Shown piece by piece: positions 45,102 to 53,740 of a stretch of 64,000 nt of DNA. Position numbers and translations under genes: made by a program. Below the pieces are notes generated by a model. That model did no database searches. It saw only the letters and a program-made list of their open reading frames with translations, and was not told where the DNA came from. The stretch lies in assembly GCF_020514095.1 (NCBI RefSeq), contig NZ_VTKY01000002.1, positions 186,001 to 250,000 on the forward strand, read 5' to 3'. Within the stretch, counting starts at the first letter, position 1, and each line of letters begins with the position of its first letter. The stretch is from Synechococcus sp. MU1643. Its GTDB lineage: Bacteria > Cyanobacteriota > Cyanobacteriia > PCC-6307 > Cyanobiaceae.

Positions 45102-45617
45102 TCAGAGCTTGAGAGGCGACATTTGCAGCAGCCGCTGCACCAGGTCGTTGATGCTGTCGTCCTGCGCTGGTTTGGCGTGGTTGCTCAGCAGCTGACGCCC
45201 CACCACCTGGGCTCCGAGGTGGGTGAGTTGGATGCGCAGCGACACCAGCAGTTCCATGCCGCCACCGCCGGAGAAGGTGGCCATGGCGATCGGCCGTCCG
45301 TTGAACAGGGATCGGAAGTCGTCGTCGGTCACCGAGAGCCAGGCAATGGCATTGGTGAGCGACGGCGGAATCGAGCCGTTGTATTCCGGGGCGCAGATCA
45401 CCCAGCGTGGGGTTCGGTGCAGCTGGTCGTGCAGGGTCGCCAGGTCAGTGCCTGGCCCTGAGTCCTTCACTCGTGGCGTGAACAGGGGCAGGTCGAGCTG
45501 CGTGAGATCGGTCAGTTCGGCGCTGGCGTTCTGAGCTGCGGCGGCCTGCACGAAGCGTTCCGCCAGCTTGAGGTTTTCGCCATTGCTCGCTGTCAGAACG
45601 ATGAGATCAGAGGGCAT
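45102..45617 (-). CDS. NADPH-dependent FMN reductase-like flavoprotein
   Basis: 171 residues with the flavodoxin-like fold: LIVLTASNGENLKLAERF binds FMN phosphate, and VICAPEYNGSIPPSLTNAIA is the family signature PEYN-GS. Similar to chromate/quinone/azo reductases of the FMN_red family. Cytosolic, NAD(P)H-dependent. Located on the same strand as the rubrerythrin gene upstream, 72 bp apart. Confidence 0.88.
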   Translation of the reverse strand: MPSDLIVLTASNGENLKLAERFVQAAAAQNASAELTDLTQLDLPLFTPRVKDSGPGTDLATLHDQLHRTPRWVICAPEYNGSIPPSLTNAIAWLSVTDDDFRSLFNGRPIAMATFSGGGGMELLVSLRIQLTHLGAQVVGRQLLSNHAKPAQDDSINDLVQRLLQMSPLKL

Positions 45618-45689
45618 GGAGACGAAGGCTCTTTGTGGAATCGTGCAAGGTCTCGTCTGTTTTCACAACGAGACCCTTCTGCCAGGGCG

Positions 45690-46404
45690 TCAGGCCGCTT
45701 TCAACTCGGCTTCGCGGTAAGGAGCGAAGCTGGCTTTGCGGGCCCCGCAGATCGGGCACTGCCAATCGTCGGGAATTGCCTCGAAGGGGGTGCCTGCAGC
45801 GATGCCGGAATCCGGATCCCCCTCGGCAGGGTCGTAGATCATCGAGCACACCTCGCAGATCCACTTGTCCTGGATCGGTTGATCGGCCTGGCCTGCCGTG
45901 CCCTTGCCTTGCAGGGCCTCGAGGGCAACGCCATAGGTGTCGGCGTGATGCTGCTCGGTCGGGGTCAGCAGGCCGAAGTTCTTGGTGGCGGTGCGGAACA
46001 GGCCGGCATGCTCCTTGGATTCGCTGCTTTGATCGGCGAATTCCGCTTCGGCTCCGCTGTCCCGGTCCTGCCTGGCCTGGGCGGCGAACTCCGGATAAAT
46101 CGTTGTGTATTCACTAGGTCTCGCCCTCAATCGCCAGTTCCAGGCAGCGGCTCAGGATGGACTGCTTCTCCTCGTTGCTGAGCTGCTCGGGATGGCTCAA
46201 CACCAACTCAGGGTGCAGCAGACGGAAGTGGGCAAAGGCGTGTTCCGTTTCCTGCGCTGCGGTTTCACGAAACAACTTGGCCAGGTCTTTATGGCCGAGT
46301 TGTTTGGCCACCTCTGAAAAGAACAGGTATTTGCGGTTGGCCATGCTCTCGCTACCGAAAGCAGCCTCGAGGTTGGCGTGGGTGGAAGGCTTGGAAATGT
46401 CCAT
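45690..46404 (-). pseudogene. rbr: Rubrerythrin, disrupted by a single frameshift
   Basis: The N-terminal four-helix part (MDISKPSTHANLEAAFGSES, KYLFFSEVAKQLGHKDLAKL, AAQETEHAFAHFRLLHPEL) ends LAIEGET and then TAG near 46116. One base over, the frame resumes [20 protein letters not shown] and continues to the rubredoxin domain ([39 protein letters not shown]). A single inserted base (ACCTAGTGAA versus an expected ACCTACGAA-type sequence) explains it. Intact, it would be about 235 residues, reducing peroxide with electrons from the rubredoxin Fe. Start ATG 46404. Confidence 0.85.
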
Positions 46405-46498
46405 CGACGGCACCAGGGATCGTTCCAACAGGCTAGTTCTAACTCGTAGTGGGTATGAGTTAGCCGAGGGGTTCGGGTTGCCGGCTCAGGCTGCTAGC

Positions 46499-48301
46499 TC
46501 AGTAGTTGGCGCCGCTGCGGCGTTGGTGCACTGCGGTGCTGCCCTCTGCATCCAGCACGCCGCCGTGATCCACTTCGGCGTAGATCAGCCAGTGGTCGCC
46601 GCATTCCATCCGCTGGCTCACCTTCCCGTCCAGCCAGGCCAGGGCACCCGGCAGCAACGGCTGTTCGGAGGGGCTGCTCTCCAGCTCAAGGCCTGCAAAG
46701 CGATCGGCACCGGGTTCGAACGGTTGCAGGAACTGCTTCATCAGGGCGGTTTCGCGCCCTTCGGCCAGCACGTTCAAGGCGAAGCGATCGCCCTTGTGCA
46801 GCAGGGCTTCCACGGCACGGTCCTTGGCGACGGCCACGGTGATGCCGGGGGGATTGAAGCTGGCTTGACTCACCCAGCTGGCCACCATGGCCCCGCTCAG
46901 ATCGGCTTTGCGTGTTGTGAGCACGCAGAGGGAGCCGATCACGCGGCCCAGGGCCAGCACCGCTGGATCGCTGCGGCTTTCGCTCAAGCCCCCTGCACTG
47001 CGCCGTTGCGCCCGCTTCTGGTTTTGCAGCAGCTGACGGGCGAAACGGGTGCCGGTTTCCTCCAGCTCCTTCACTCGGGCGGCATCCGGACTGAACTTCA
47101 CCCGGATCGGCTCGAAGCCAAAGCTGAAGCCGCCATCCCGCAGCTTCGTTTCCAGCAGATCCACGGCCTCGCCGCTCCAGCCGAAGCTGCCGAACACCCC
47201 CACTGGTTTGCTGCGATCCCCCTCCGCCAACAGGGTTCCCAGGGCCGAGACGATCGGTGTGGGGGCATGGCCTCCCAGGGTGGGTGAGCCGATCAACACG
47301 GCATCGACCTGCTGGATCGTGCTCACCAGTTCATCGGCGGGGGTGAATTCGCAGTTCAAGCTGCTCACCCGGATGCCGGTGCGGCTGACCCCGCGGGCCA
47401 GGGCATCAGCAATGGCTGCGGTGTTGCCGTAGGCGCTGGCAAACAGCAGGGCCACCGTCAGGCTGGCGGTCTGCTGGCCTTCGCCCCAGCGGCGGTAGTC
47501 ATTCAGGAGGCTGCGCCAACTGGCTTCAATTGCCGGGCCATGGCCCGGTGCGATGGTGCGGATGTCGAGCTCTTCGAGCCGTTCCACCAGGGCATCCACC
47601 TGACGGGCCATCGGGGCCATCAGGCAGTCATAGAAGTGACGGCGCTCTTCTTCGGTGCTGCTGCGGTTGCTTTCGGCCCAGCTGTCCGTGCAGAGATGAG
47701 CACTAAAGAACTTGTCGCTCATCAGCATGCCCAGGCTTTCCTCGAAGGCCAGCAATCCGCCTGGCCAGCGAGGAGTTGGGGCCGGCAGCAGCATCAAGCT
47801 GCGTTGATGGCTGAGGGGAAGTGTTTGCTCCTGGCGGATGACCCGCAGAGGCGGCAGATCTGGCAGCGGTGGTTGTTCGCTTGTTTCGCCGGGAGGGGCC
47901 GGCTTGCGTTGTCTCCACAGCTCCTCGATCAGCTTTGCGCCAGGGTTGGAGACGATCAGTTCCAGGCCGGCATAGGCCTCCGCCAGATCCCGCAGCAGGG
48001 CAACGCGGTTGGGGTTGACGTGGCCAACCACCACCAACAGCGGTGCGTCGCTGCTGGGCAGGGCTTCAGCAAGCACCGGCAGAAAGGCTGCGCTGTAGGC
48101 CACCCCCGGGGGGTGGACCAGCACGGCAGGGGCGCCATCTCCGGCCTCGAACAACACACTGTTGGCGGTGCTGCCCCGCTCCAGGGCGTATTCCAGTTCG
48201 AAGCGGTGCCGTTCAGGGCTCAGACCGCGCAGACCAACGACTCCATCGTCGATCGGCAGCTGGATCGTGCGACGAGTGGTTGCGGTGCTGGTCACGCTCA
48301 T
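46499..48301 (-). CDS. flv1: Flavodiiron protein Flv1
   Basis: 600 residues: degenerate metallo-beta-lactamase domain, flavodoxin domain (SAYGNTAAIADALARGVSRT), then a flavin-reductase C-terminal domain (ASWVSQASFNPPGITVAVAK), the arrangement of cyanobacterial class C FDPs. The diiron ligand motif HxExDH is replaced by GHVNPNRVALL, as in Flv1 proteins, which pair with Flv3. Flv1/Flv3 reduce O2 to water on the PSI acceptor side under fluctuating light. flv3 lies beyond a divergent gene. Confidence 0.92.
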   Translation of the reverse strand: MSVTSTATTRRTIQLPIDDGVVGLRGLSPERHRFELEYALERGSTANSVLFEAGDGAPAVLVHPPGVAYSAAFLPVLAEALPSSDAPLLVVVGHVNPNRVALLRDLAEAYAGLELIVSNPGAKLIEELWRQRKPAPPGETSEQPPLPDLPPLRVIRQEQTLPLSHQRSLMLLPAPTPRWPGGLLAFEESLGMLMSDKFFSAHLCTDSWAESNRSSTEEERRHFYDCLMAPMARQVDALVERLEELDIRTIAPGHGPAIEASWRSLLNDYRRWGEGQQTASLTVALLFASAYGNTAAIADALARGVSRTGIRVSSLNCEFTPADELVSTIQQVDAVLIGSPTLGGHAPTPIVSALGTLLAEGDRSKPVGVFGSFGWSGEAVDLLETKLRDGGFSFGFEPIRVKFSPDAARVKELEETGTRFARQLLQNQKRAQRRSAGGLSESRSDPAVLALGRVIGSLCVLTTRKADLSGAMVASWVSQASFNPPGITVAVAKDRAVEALLHKGDRFALNVLAEGRETALMKQFLQPFEPGADRFAGLELESSPSEQPLLPGALAWLDGKVSQRMECGDHWLIYAEVDHGGVLDAEGSTAVHQRRSGANY

Positions 48302-48351
48302 CTTCGAAGCCAGTCGAATGTAGGCGTGTTGTTGATGGGAGCAGCAGGCCG

Positions 48352-49452
48352 TTGGCGCAGAGCGTTGTTGTTCTCTCCTCCGAGCTGATTACCACCCTCT
48401 CGGTACTGGCCTATCTGCGCTGGAGAGGGATCCGGGGCACCCGGCTGGAGGTCGTATCGCTTTATCGCGACGACCTCAGCCATTGGGCCATGGCCTTCCA
48501 GCCGCTGCTGCAGGGTCTTGCGGCCCAGGATGGGCATGACTGCCGGTTCATCACTGGCGATAGTGCGTTGATCGAGCCGGAGCCCAGGGCCTGCAGCCTG
48601 CTGCTGCTGCCGCGCTTGGATGATCGCGAAGGCCAGCAGATGCTGCGCGCGTATCTGGCGTCAGAGGTGGTGGAGCTGGGGGAATCGATTGGGGTGGAAA
48701 CACGTCTTTATTCAGAGCAAGCCCAGCGCAACCGGATCAGGGCGCTCGAGTTGGTGCGTCGTTCCCAAGCCATGGCTTCGGTCCGTTTGGATCAGCTGGT
48801 GCCGTTTGATCGCCCGGTAGAGCCGTTGCGGCTCCAGGAATTGCTCGAAATCTGCGCCAGTTTCCGCAGGGCTTTCGTCGATGCCGAAGCGCCCTACGGG
48901 CCGCAGACAGAGGGAGTGCTGCTCTGCTTGCCCTATTTGAGAGTGCCCAAATGGCAAATGCGCTGGCGGCTCTTGGGTCGATCGTTTGGCTGGCGCCTGG
49001 CGCCAGGCATCGAGAACCGGACCTATTTCAAGCACGCCATCTGTGCCGCGTTACGACCGTTGCCAGCCAATGCGCCGTTGCGGGTGCAAGCTCATCCCAA
49101 GAACGAAACACACCATGGCTTGATCGAACGGCTGTTGGCTTTGTTGCGGCCAGGCAGATCCTGGGAGCTGCTCCCCGCCGATGAACCCCTTGAGGTGCGG
49201 TTGTTGCGTGGATGGTCTGATGAAGGGATCGGGCGTTGGAACGTACTGGGTTTCGGCACCAATCTCTTGTCTGCAGCGGTGTTCCTCTCGCCCCATCACC
49301 GTGGAGTTGGTCTTTGCCAGCCGGCGGAACATGGTTGGTGGCGCCGCTGCATTGATCCTTGGCTCAACCGCCGTGAATGGAAGAGGAGCCAGCACGTGGG
49401 CCCTCTGCTGACCAACCTGTTGGATGCTTTGGACCAGCTCCAGGCTCAGTAG
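48352..49452 (+). CDS. Hypothetical protein between flv1 and flv3
   Basis: About 366 residues from TTG 48352; no ATG is in frame upstream of the first conserved-looking segment. It reads LAYLRWRGIRGTRLEVVSLY, LLLLPRLDDREGQQMLRAYL, RLDQLVPFDRPVEPLRLQEL and VLLCLPYLRVPKWQMRWRLL, a globular alpha/beta protein without membrane helices. No family recognised. Divergent from flv1, and its stop overlaps the end of flv3 by 7 bp, so it is inserted exactly between the two partner genes on the other strand. Confidence 0.65.
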   Translation: MAQSVVVLSSELITTLSVLAYLRWRGIRGTRLEVVSLYRDDLSHWAMAFQPLLQGLAAQDGHDCRFITGDSALIEPEPRACSLLLLPRLDDREGQQMLRAYLASEVVELGESIGVETRLYSEQAQRNRIRALELVRRSQAMASVRLDQLVPFDRPVEPLRLQELLEICASFRRAFVDAEAPYGPQTEGVLLCLPYLRVPKWQMRWRLLGRSFGWRLAPGIENRTYFKHAICAALRPLPANAPLRVQAHPKNETHHGLIERLLALLRPGRSWELLPADEPLEVRLLRGWSDEGIGRWNVLGFGTNLLSAAVFLSPHHRGVGLCQPAEHGWWRRCIDPWLNRREWKRSQHVGPLLTNLLDALDQLQAQ

Positions 49453-51194
49453 TGGTTTCCCACTTTGCGGTGGTGCACCGCGGTGCTGGCTTCGGCATCG
49501 GCCACGTTGCCCTGTTCCACCACGGCATAGATGATCCAGTGGTCGGGGCCCTCCATCCGTTGCTCAACCCGGCAGCCCAGAAACGCCAAGGCATCGGCGA
49601 GCACCGGGCCGCCATCGGCAGTTCCCTCTAGCACGCTCACCCCAGCAAAACGATCGGCACCGGGGGGAAAGCGCTTGAGGAAGTGACGCATCAGTGCCTG
49701 ATGGTTGTCCTGCCGTAGAACATTCAGCACGAAGCGATCTCCCACCTGCATCAGGGCTTCGATCGCACGGTCTTTGGCGACGGCGATGGTGAGGCCCGGT
49801 GGGGTGAAGCTGGCCTGGCTCACCCAGCTGGCCACCATGGCGCTGCGGCGCTGCGACTCGCCTTCCCCTTGGCTGGCGGTCACCACATAAAGGCCACCGC
49901 TGATGCGACCCAGGGCTTTGTCGAGGTCTCCATCGAGGCTTTTCATCGCCGCGATCGTCTTCTCTTTGGTCAGCAGCTGGCCGAGGTCAGTGCCGGATTC
50001 CTCACAGCGTTGGTAGTCGCTGCCCTGGGGCAGCTGTTTGATCCGTAGCGGGTTGAACGCTTGCTTCTGACCCTGGCTGCGCAATTGATCGGCGACGGCA
50101 TCGATCGGTTCGTCGTTGCCGCCGAAGGCGTCGTAAAACCCCACCAGTTGCTTGGGATGCAGGGCCGCCAGCAGAGTTCCGATGGATGCCTGGAGATCCG
50201 GCTCCGGTTCCGCGGGCCAGGTGGGCACCACAACGGCCTTGGCATCGCCGATCAGGGCGGTGAGTTCCTGGGGGTCGGTGGCCCGCAGATCCACCAGCTG
50301 CACCTGGGCATCCGCTTTGCCGATTCCGTGGGCAATGGCCTGGCTGATCCGATCAGAGAAGCCGTACTGGCTGAGGTAACAGACGGCGGCATAGCTCTCT
50401 CCTTTGCTGCGCTGGCCGCTCCACTCGCGGTAATCGCTGATCCAGTGGCTGAGGTGATGCCGCAACAGCGGCCCATGACCCACAGCGATGGTGTTGATCT
50501 CCGGCAGGCCATCCATGCGTTTGAGGGCCTGCAGCACGCTGCGGGCGTTGGGGCCCATCAGGCAGTCGTAGTAGAAGCGGAAATCGGGAGCGATGGCGCC
50601 GGGATCGGCATCGAAGACGTCGTCGGAGCAGTAGTGCAGACCGAAGGCGTCGCAGGTGTAGAGGATGCCTGTGCCGTGATCAAAGGAAAAGATCGTGTCC
50701 GGCCAGTGCAGGTTCGGAGCACTGAGGAATTCGAAGCGGTGCTGGATGCCGCTGTCGGGGTTGGTGCCGAGATCCAATTCTGCGCCGGACTTCACCGCAC
50801 GGGATTTGAACGGCCTGTGCACCTGGTCCTTGAGGAACTGCAGCGCCACCTTCGAGCCCACGATTTCGATCTCAGGATTGAGATCGATTAGGTCACCGAT
50901 CAAACCGGAGTGGTCGGGTTCGGTGTGGCTCACGATCAACACATCGATCGCGGTTGGATCGATCTGCTCCTTGAGCAGGGGGATCCAGGTGTCGCGGAAC
51001 TTGGCGTGGCTGGTGTCGATCAGGGCGGTGCGTTCTCCCCGCACCAGAAAGGCGTTGTAGGTGGTGCCGTTGCGCAGGCCGAATTCGATGTCGAAGCGGC
51101 TGCGGTCCCAGTCGAGGGAGCGAATCGTGCTGGTGTCGGCAGCGATGGCCTCGCACTGCAGCGACAGCTTCGGAGCAGCGGGAGCAACGACCAT
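49446..51194 (-). CDS. flv3: Flavodiiron protein Flv3
   Basis: 582 residues in the same three-domain order as Flv1. Here the diiron motif is complete: IVSHTEPDHSGLIGDL (HxExDH) near 90-105, and downstream FLSAPNLHWPDTIFSF and CDAFGLHYCSDDVFDAD supply further ligands. Flavodoxin loop SQYGFSDRISQAIAHG, C-terminal ASWVSQASFTPPGLTIAVAK. Partner of Flv1 in the Mehler-like reaction. Divergent from the Nramp-like gene. Confidence 0.93.
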   Translation of the reverse strand: MVVAPAAPKLSLQCEAIAADTSTIRSLDWDRSRFDIEFGLRNGTTYNAFLVRGERTALIDTSHAKFRDTWIPLLKEQIDPTAIDVLIVSHTEPDHSGLIGDLIDLNPEIEIVGSKVALQFLKDQVHRPFKSRAVKSGAELDLGTNPDSGIQHRFEFLSAPNLHWPDTIFSFDHGTGILYTCDAFGLHYCSDDVFDADPGAIAPDFRFYYDCLMGPNARSVLQALKRMDGLPEINTIAVGHGPLLRHHLSHWISDYREWSGQRSKGESYAAVCYLSQYGFSDRISQAIAHGIGKADAQVQLVDLRATDPQELTALIGDAKAVVVPTWPAEPEPDLQASIGTLLAALHPKQLVGFYDAFGGNDEPIDAVADQLRSQGQKQAFNPLRIKQLPQGSDYQRCEESGTDLGQLLTKEKTIAAMKSLDGDLDKALGRISGGLYVVTASQGEGESQRRSAMVASWVSQASFTPPGLTIAVAKDRAIEALMQVGDRFVLNVLRQDNHQALMRHFLKRFPPGADRFAGVSVLEGTADGGPVLADALAFLGCRVEQRMEGPDHWIIYAVVEQGNVADAEASTAVHHRKVGNHY

Positions 51195-51276
51195 GAAACC
51201 GACCGTGACGGAAGTCCACTTTAAGAAGATTCAGCGGGGGAAGGCGTCGGAGACTGGTCGCAACCGCAACCTTGTG

Positions 51277-52572
51277 ATGGCGTCATCGACGCTCAGGCAG
51301 AGCATCGGGCCTGGGATTTTGCTGGCCGGTGCCTGCATCGGTGGATCCCATTTGATGTCGTCCACCACGGCGGGAGCCCGATTCGGCTTTGCACTCGTGG
51401 TATTGATCCTGCTCACCAACCTGATCAAGTACCCGTTCCTGCGTGTGGGCACCCGCTTCACAGCGGCCACGGGACTGTCGCTGCTGGAGGGTTTCCAGAA
51501 ACGCAATGCCCTTTACCTGCCGCTGTATCTGGTGGTGAGCCTGGTGACGGGGACTTTCACCATTGCGGCGGTGAGCTTTGTGGCGGGGCTGCTGCTCACC
51601 AATATTCCTCTACTGGCGGGACTGGACCCCTACGGACTGTCTATCGCCGTGCTGGTGGTGAGTGGCCTGGTGCTGCTGCTGGGGCACTACCGAGCGCTCG
51701 ACCGTCTCTCCAAATTGTTGGTGGTGCTGCTCACCCTGCTCACGGGGGTCGCGGCCGCATCGCTGCTGATCCGTGGCCCTGTCGGGGATGTGGCGGCGAG
51801 TTGGGTCAGCACCGAGCCCAGCCCCTGGACACTCGCCAACCTGGCCTTCCTGATTCCCCTGATGGGCTGGATGCCCGGACCGGTGGAGATGTGCGTGTGG
51901 CCATCGCTGTGGATGTTTTCGCGCGCGCGCGACACCGACCACACCGCAACGCCGAAGGAGGCCGAGTTCGATTTCAACCTCGGCTACAGCGTCACTGTGG
52001 TGACGGCCATGTTCTTCGTGATCCTGGGCGCCTACACGATGTACGGCAGCGGTGAAGGAATGCTGGCTGGCAGTGGCGTCTCCTTCGCTCAGAAGCTGAT
52101 CAAGCTCTACACAGCAGCCATGGGTGGTTGGGCGGCCTGGGTGATTATCCCGGCGGCCTTTTCCGCCATGTTCAGCACCACCCTCACCTGCCTGGATGCC
52201 TACCCCCGCAGCATTGCGGCGATCCAGGGCTTGTTGCGTCATCACGACACTGGGGATTCAGCGCCGGGGCCCATGCAGCGTCGCTTCGACATCTGGTTGA
52301 TCGTGCATTTCCTGGCGGCTGTGCTGGCGCTGGTGGTGGCCAAGAGCGGCGGGATCGGGGTGAAGGATTTCGTCTTCGGGGCGATGACCGGCAGTTTTCT
52401 CACCGCTCCTCTGTTCGCCTGGATGGCGATGGACACGATCAACAGCCCCCTGGTTCCGTTGGAGCACCGTTATGGGCGGCTTACCCAGGCCTTCTGCTGG
52501 TTTGGCCTGGTGTTTTTCAGTGGCTTCAGCCTGCTGTTCATCGGCCGCTTCTTCCTGGGCCTCGGCGGCTGA
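51277..52572 (+). CDS. Nramp-related divalent metal transporter
   Basis: 431 residues from ATG 51277 (MASSTLRQSIGPGILLAGAC), about eleven hydrophobic helices (FALVVLILLTNLIKYPFLRV, LVVSGLVLLLGHYRALDRLS, for example). The start IGPGILLAG fits Nramp TM1, but the usual DPGN metal motif is replaced by GGSHLMSST and the TM6 MPH-type motif by WMPGPVEMC. So it is an Nramp relative with altered metal ligands and unproven substrate. Next to flv3, which needs iron. Confidence 0.82.
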   Translation: MASSTLRQSIGPGILLAGACIGGSHLMSSTTAGARFGFALVVLILLTNLIKYPFLRVGTRFTAATGLSLLEGFQKRNALYLPLYLVVSLVTGTFTIAAVSFVAGLLLTNIPLLAGLDPYGLSIAVLVVSGLVLLLGHYRALDRLSKLLVVLLTLLTGVAAASLLIRGPVGDVAASWVSTEPSPWTLANLAFLIPLMGWMPGPVEMCVWPSLWMFSRARDTDHTATPKEAEFDFNLGYSVTVVTAMFFVILGAYTMYGSGEGMLAGSGVSFAQKLIKLYTAAMGGWAAWVIIPAAFSAMFSTTLTCLDAYPRSIAAIQGLLRHHDTGDSAPGPMQRRFDIWLIVHFLAAVLALVVAKSGGIGVKDFVFGAMTGSFLTAPLFAWMAMDTINSPLVPLEHRYGRLTQAFCWFGLVFFSGFSLLFIGRFFLGLGG

Positions 52573-52590
52573 TTCCGCCCCGGTTTCAAC

Positions 52591-52619
52591 AAAAAACCCC
52601 TGCCATGGGCAGGGGTTGG
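52591..52619 (-). terminator. Terminator of hsp20
   Basis: AACCCCTGCC (52595-52604) pairs perfectly with GGCAGGGGTT (52608-52617). On the minus strand the stem is followed by a T-run (52596-52591). It ends the hsp20 transcript and lies 20 bp after the converging Nramp-like gene. Confidence 0.8.
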
Positions 52620-52687
52620 GCTTCCGTTCTTCTCGTCTTGGTGTTGGGCTTGTCCAGCCCAAAGCTGTTTTGTGCTCGGGTCCTGAC

Positions 52688-53080
52688 TCAGCTCTCGACC
52701 TTCACAGAAACGCTGGTGTGCTCCACAGCTTTGCCGGCGTTGATTTCAAGAATGCCGTCCCGATAGCTGGCCTTGAGCTGGTCGCGATCGAGGCTGTGGG
52801 GGAAACGGAAGCTGCGGCTCCAGGTGCCGCAGCGGAATTCGCTCAGCAGAGGTGCTTCGGTGTCTTCGCTGCCTGTCGCTGGTCGTTCGGCGCTGATCAC
52901 CAGGTTGCGATCGGTGGCCTTGACGTCGATCGAGTCCCGGTCCACCCCGGGTAGTTCCAGCTGCACGGTGTAGCTGGTTTCGGTCTCGCGGATTTCAGCG
53001 TTGGGAACGCGTTCAGCGGTGGCCACTTGCTGCTCGAGACGCTCGAACAGCTCGAAGGGGGATTGGCGAAGGGTCAGCAT
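52688..53080 (-). CDS. hsp20: Small heat-shock protein Hsp20
   Basis: 130 residues. Alpha-crystallin domain from SYTVQLELPGVDRDSIDVKA through FRCGTWSRSFRFPHSLDRDQ and YRDGILEINAGKAVEHTSVS, complete and of normal length. ATP-independent chaperone holding unfolded proteins. Intrinsic terminator directly downstream. Start ATG 53080. Confidence 0.93.
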   Translation of the reverse strand: MLTLRQSPFELFERLEQQVATAERVPNAEIRETETSYTVQLELPGVDRDSIDVKATDRNLVISAERPATGSEDTEAPLLSEFRCGTWSRSFRFPHSLDRDQLKASYRDGILEINAGKAVEHTSVSVKVES

Positions 53081-53246
53081 GATGGTGGCTCCGAAGAATG
53101 AACATCTGCGGACTGGGTTGATCGCCCGCCATCACAATCTGCGCTGCTTGGATGAGAACCAGAAGCGTGAGAACCGTCCGTTTTGATTCGGTCTCTACCA
53201 CCAGGTTCGGCTGGCACTACAGGGATGTTGTTGAAACCGAATCTCC

Positions 53247-53726
53247 TTAAAGCCACCACCAGTCGCTGAAGCAGGCCGCCTGGCCGCAGACCCGTTCTTC
53301 TGCATCCCAGAGGGTCCAGATCCGGGCCTTGTTGATCATGAATCGTCGCCCTTTGCGGCTAATGCGAATGCCGCGGTAGTTCTGCACTGCATCGAGACGT
53401 TTGGCCTGGCCGAGGGCGCTGCTGCGTTCCGCCCGTTCGCTGTCCGGTGCGGTGAGCCGCGAGGGCATGCCGATCAGCTCATCCCAGCGGCTGTCCCATA
53501 GCTGCAGGGCCGCAGCGTTGGCGTAACTGAGCTTGGGATCCTGCTCCGTGCCGTGGGCCAGCACCGGGAAGCCGCAGGCAAACAGGTTCTGGCAGAGCAG
53601 CCGCTTTGCGTGGCCTGGTTGGGTGGCGGCGATCAGCGGCCTGCTGAAGGCCTGTTGATGCGATTGGAGCAGCAATTCGGCGAGCCCTTGTTTGTCGTTG
53701 CTGAGCCAGGCGGCTTCGCTGGCCAT
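53247..53726 (-). CDS. MEKHLA-domain protein
   Basis: 159 residues from ATG 53726 (MASEAAWLSNDKQGLAELLL). Contains QNLFACGFPVLAHGTEQDPK and LSYANAAALQLWDSRWDELI, then MINKARIWTLWDAEERVCGQ, the PAS-like MEKHLA domain also found in plant HD-ZIP III proteins. Role in bacteria unknown, possibly ligand sensing. Upstream neighbour on the same strand is the SWIM protein (14 bp apart). Confidence 0.85.
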   Translation of the reverse strand: MASEAAWLSNDKQGLAELLLQSHQQAFSRPLIAATQPGHAKRLLCQNLFACGFPVLAHGTEQDPKLSYANAAALQLWDSRWDELIGMPSRLTAPDSERAERSSALGQAKRLDAVQNYRGIRISRKGRRFMINKARIWTLWDAEERVCGQAACFSDWWWL

Positions 53727-53740
53727 GGCTCTGCTCCGCT

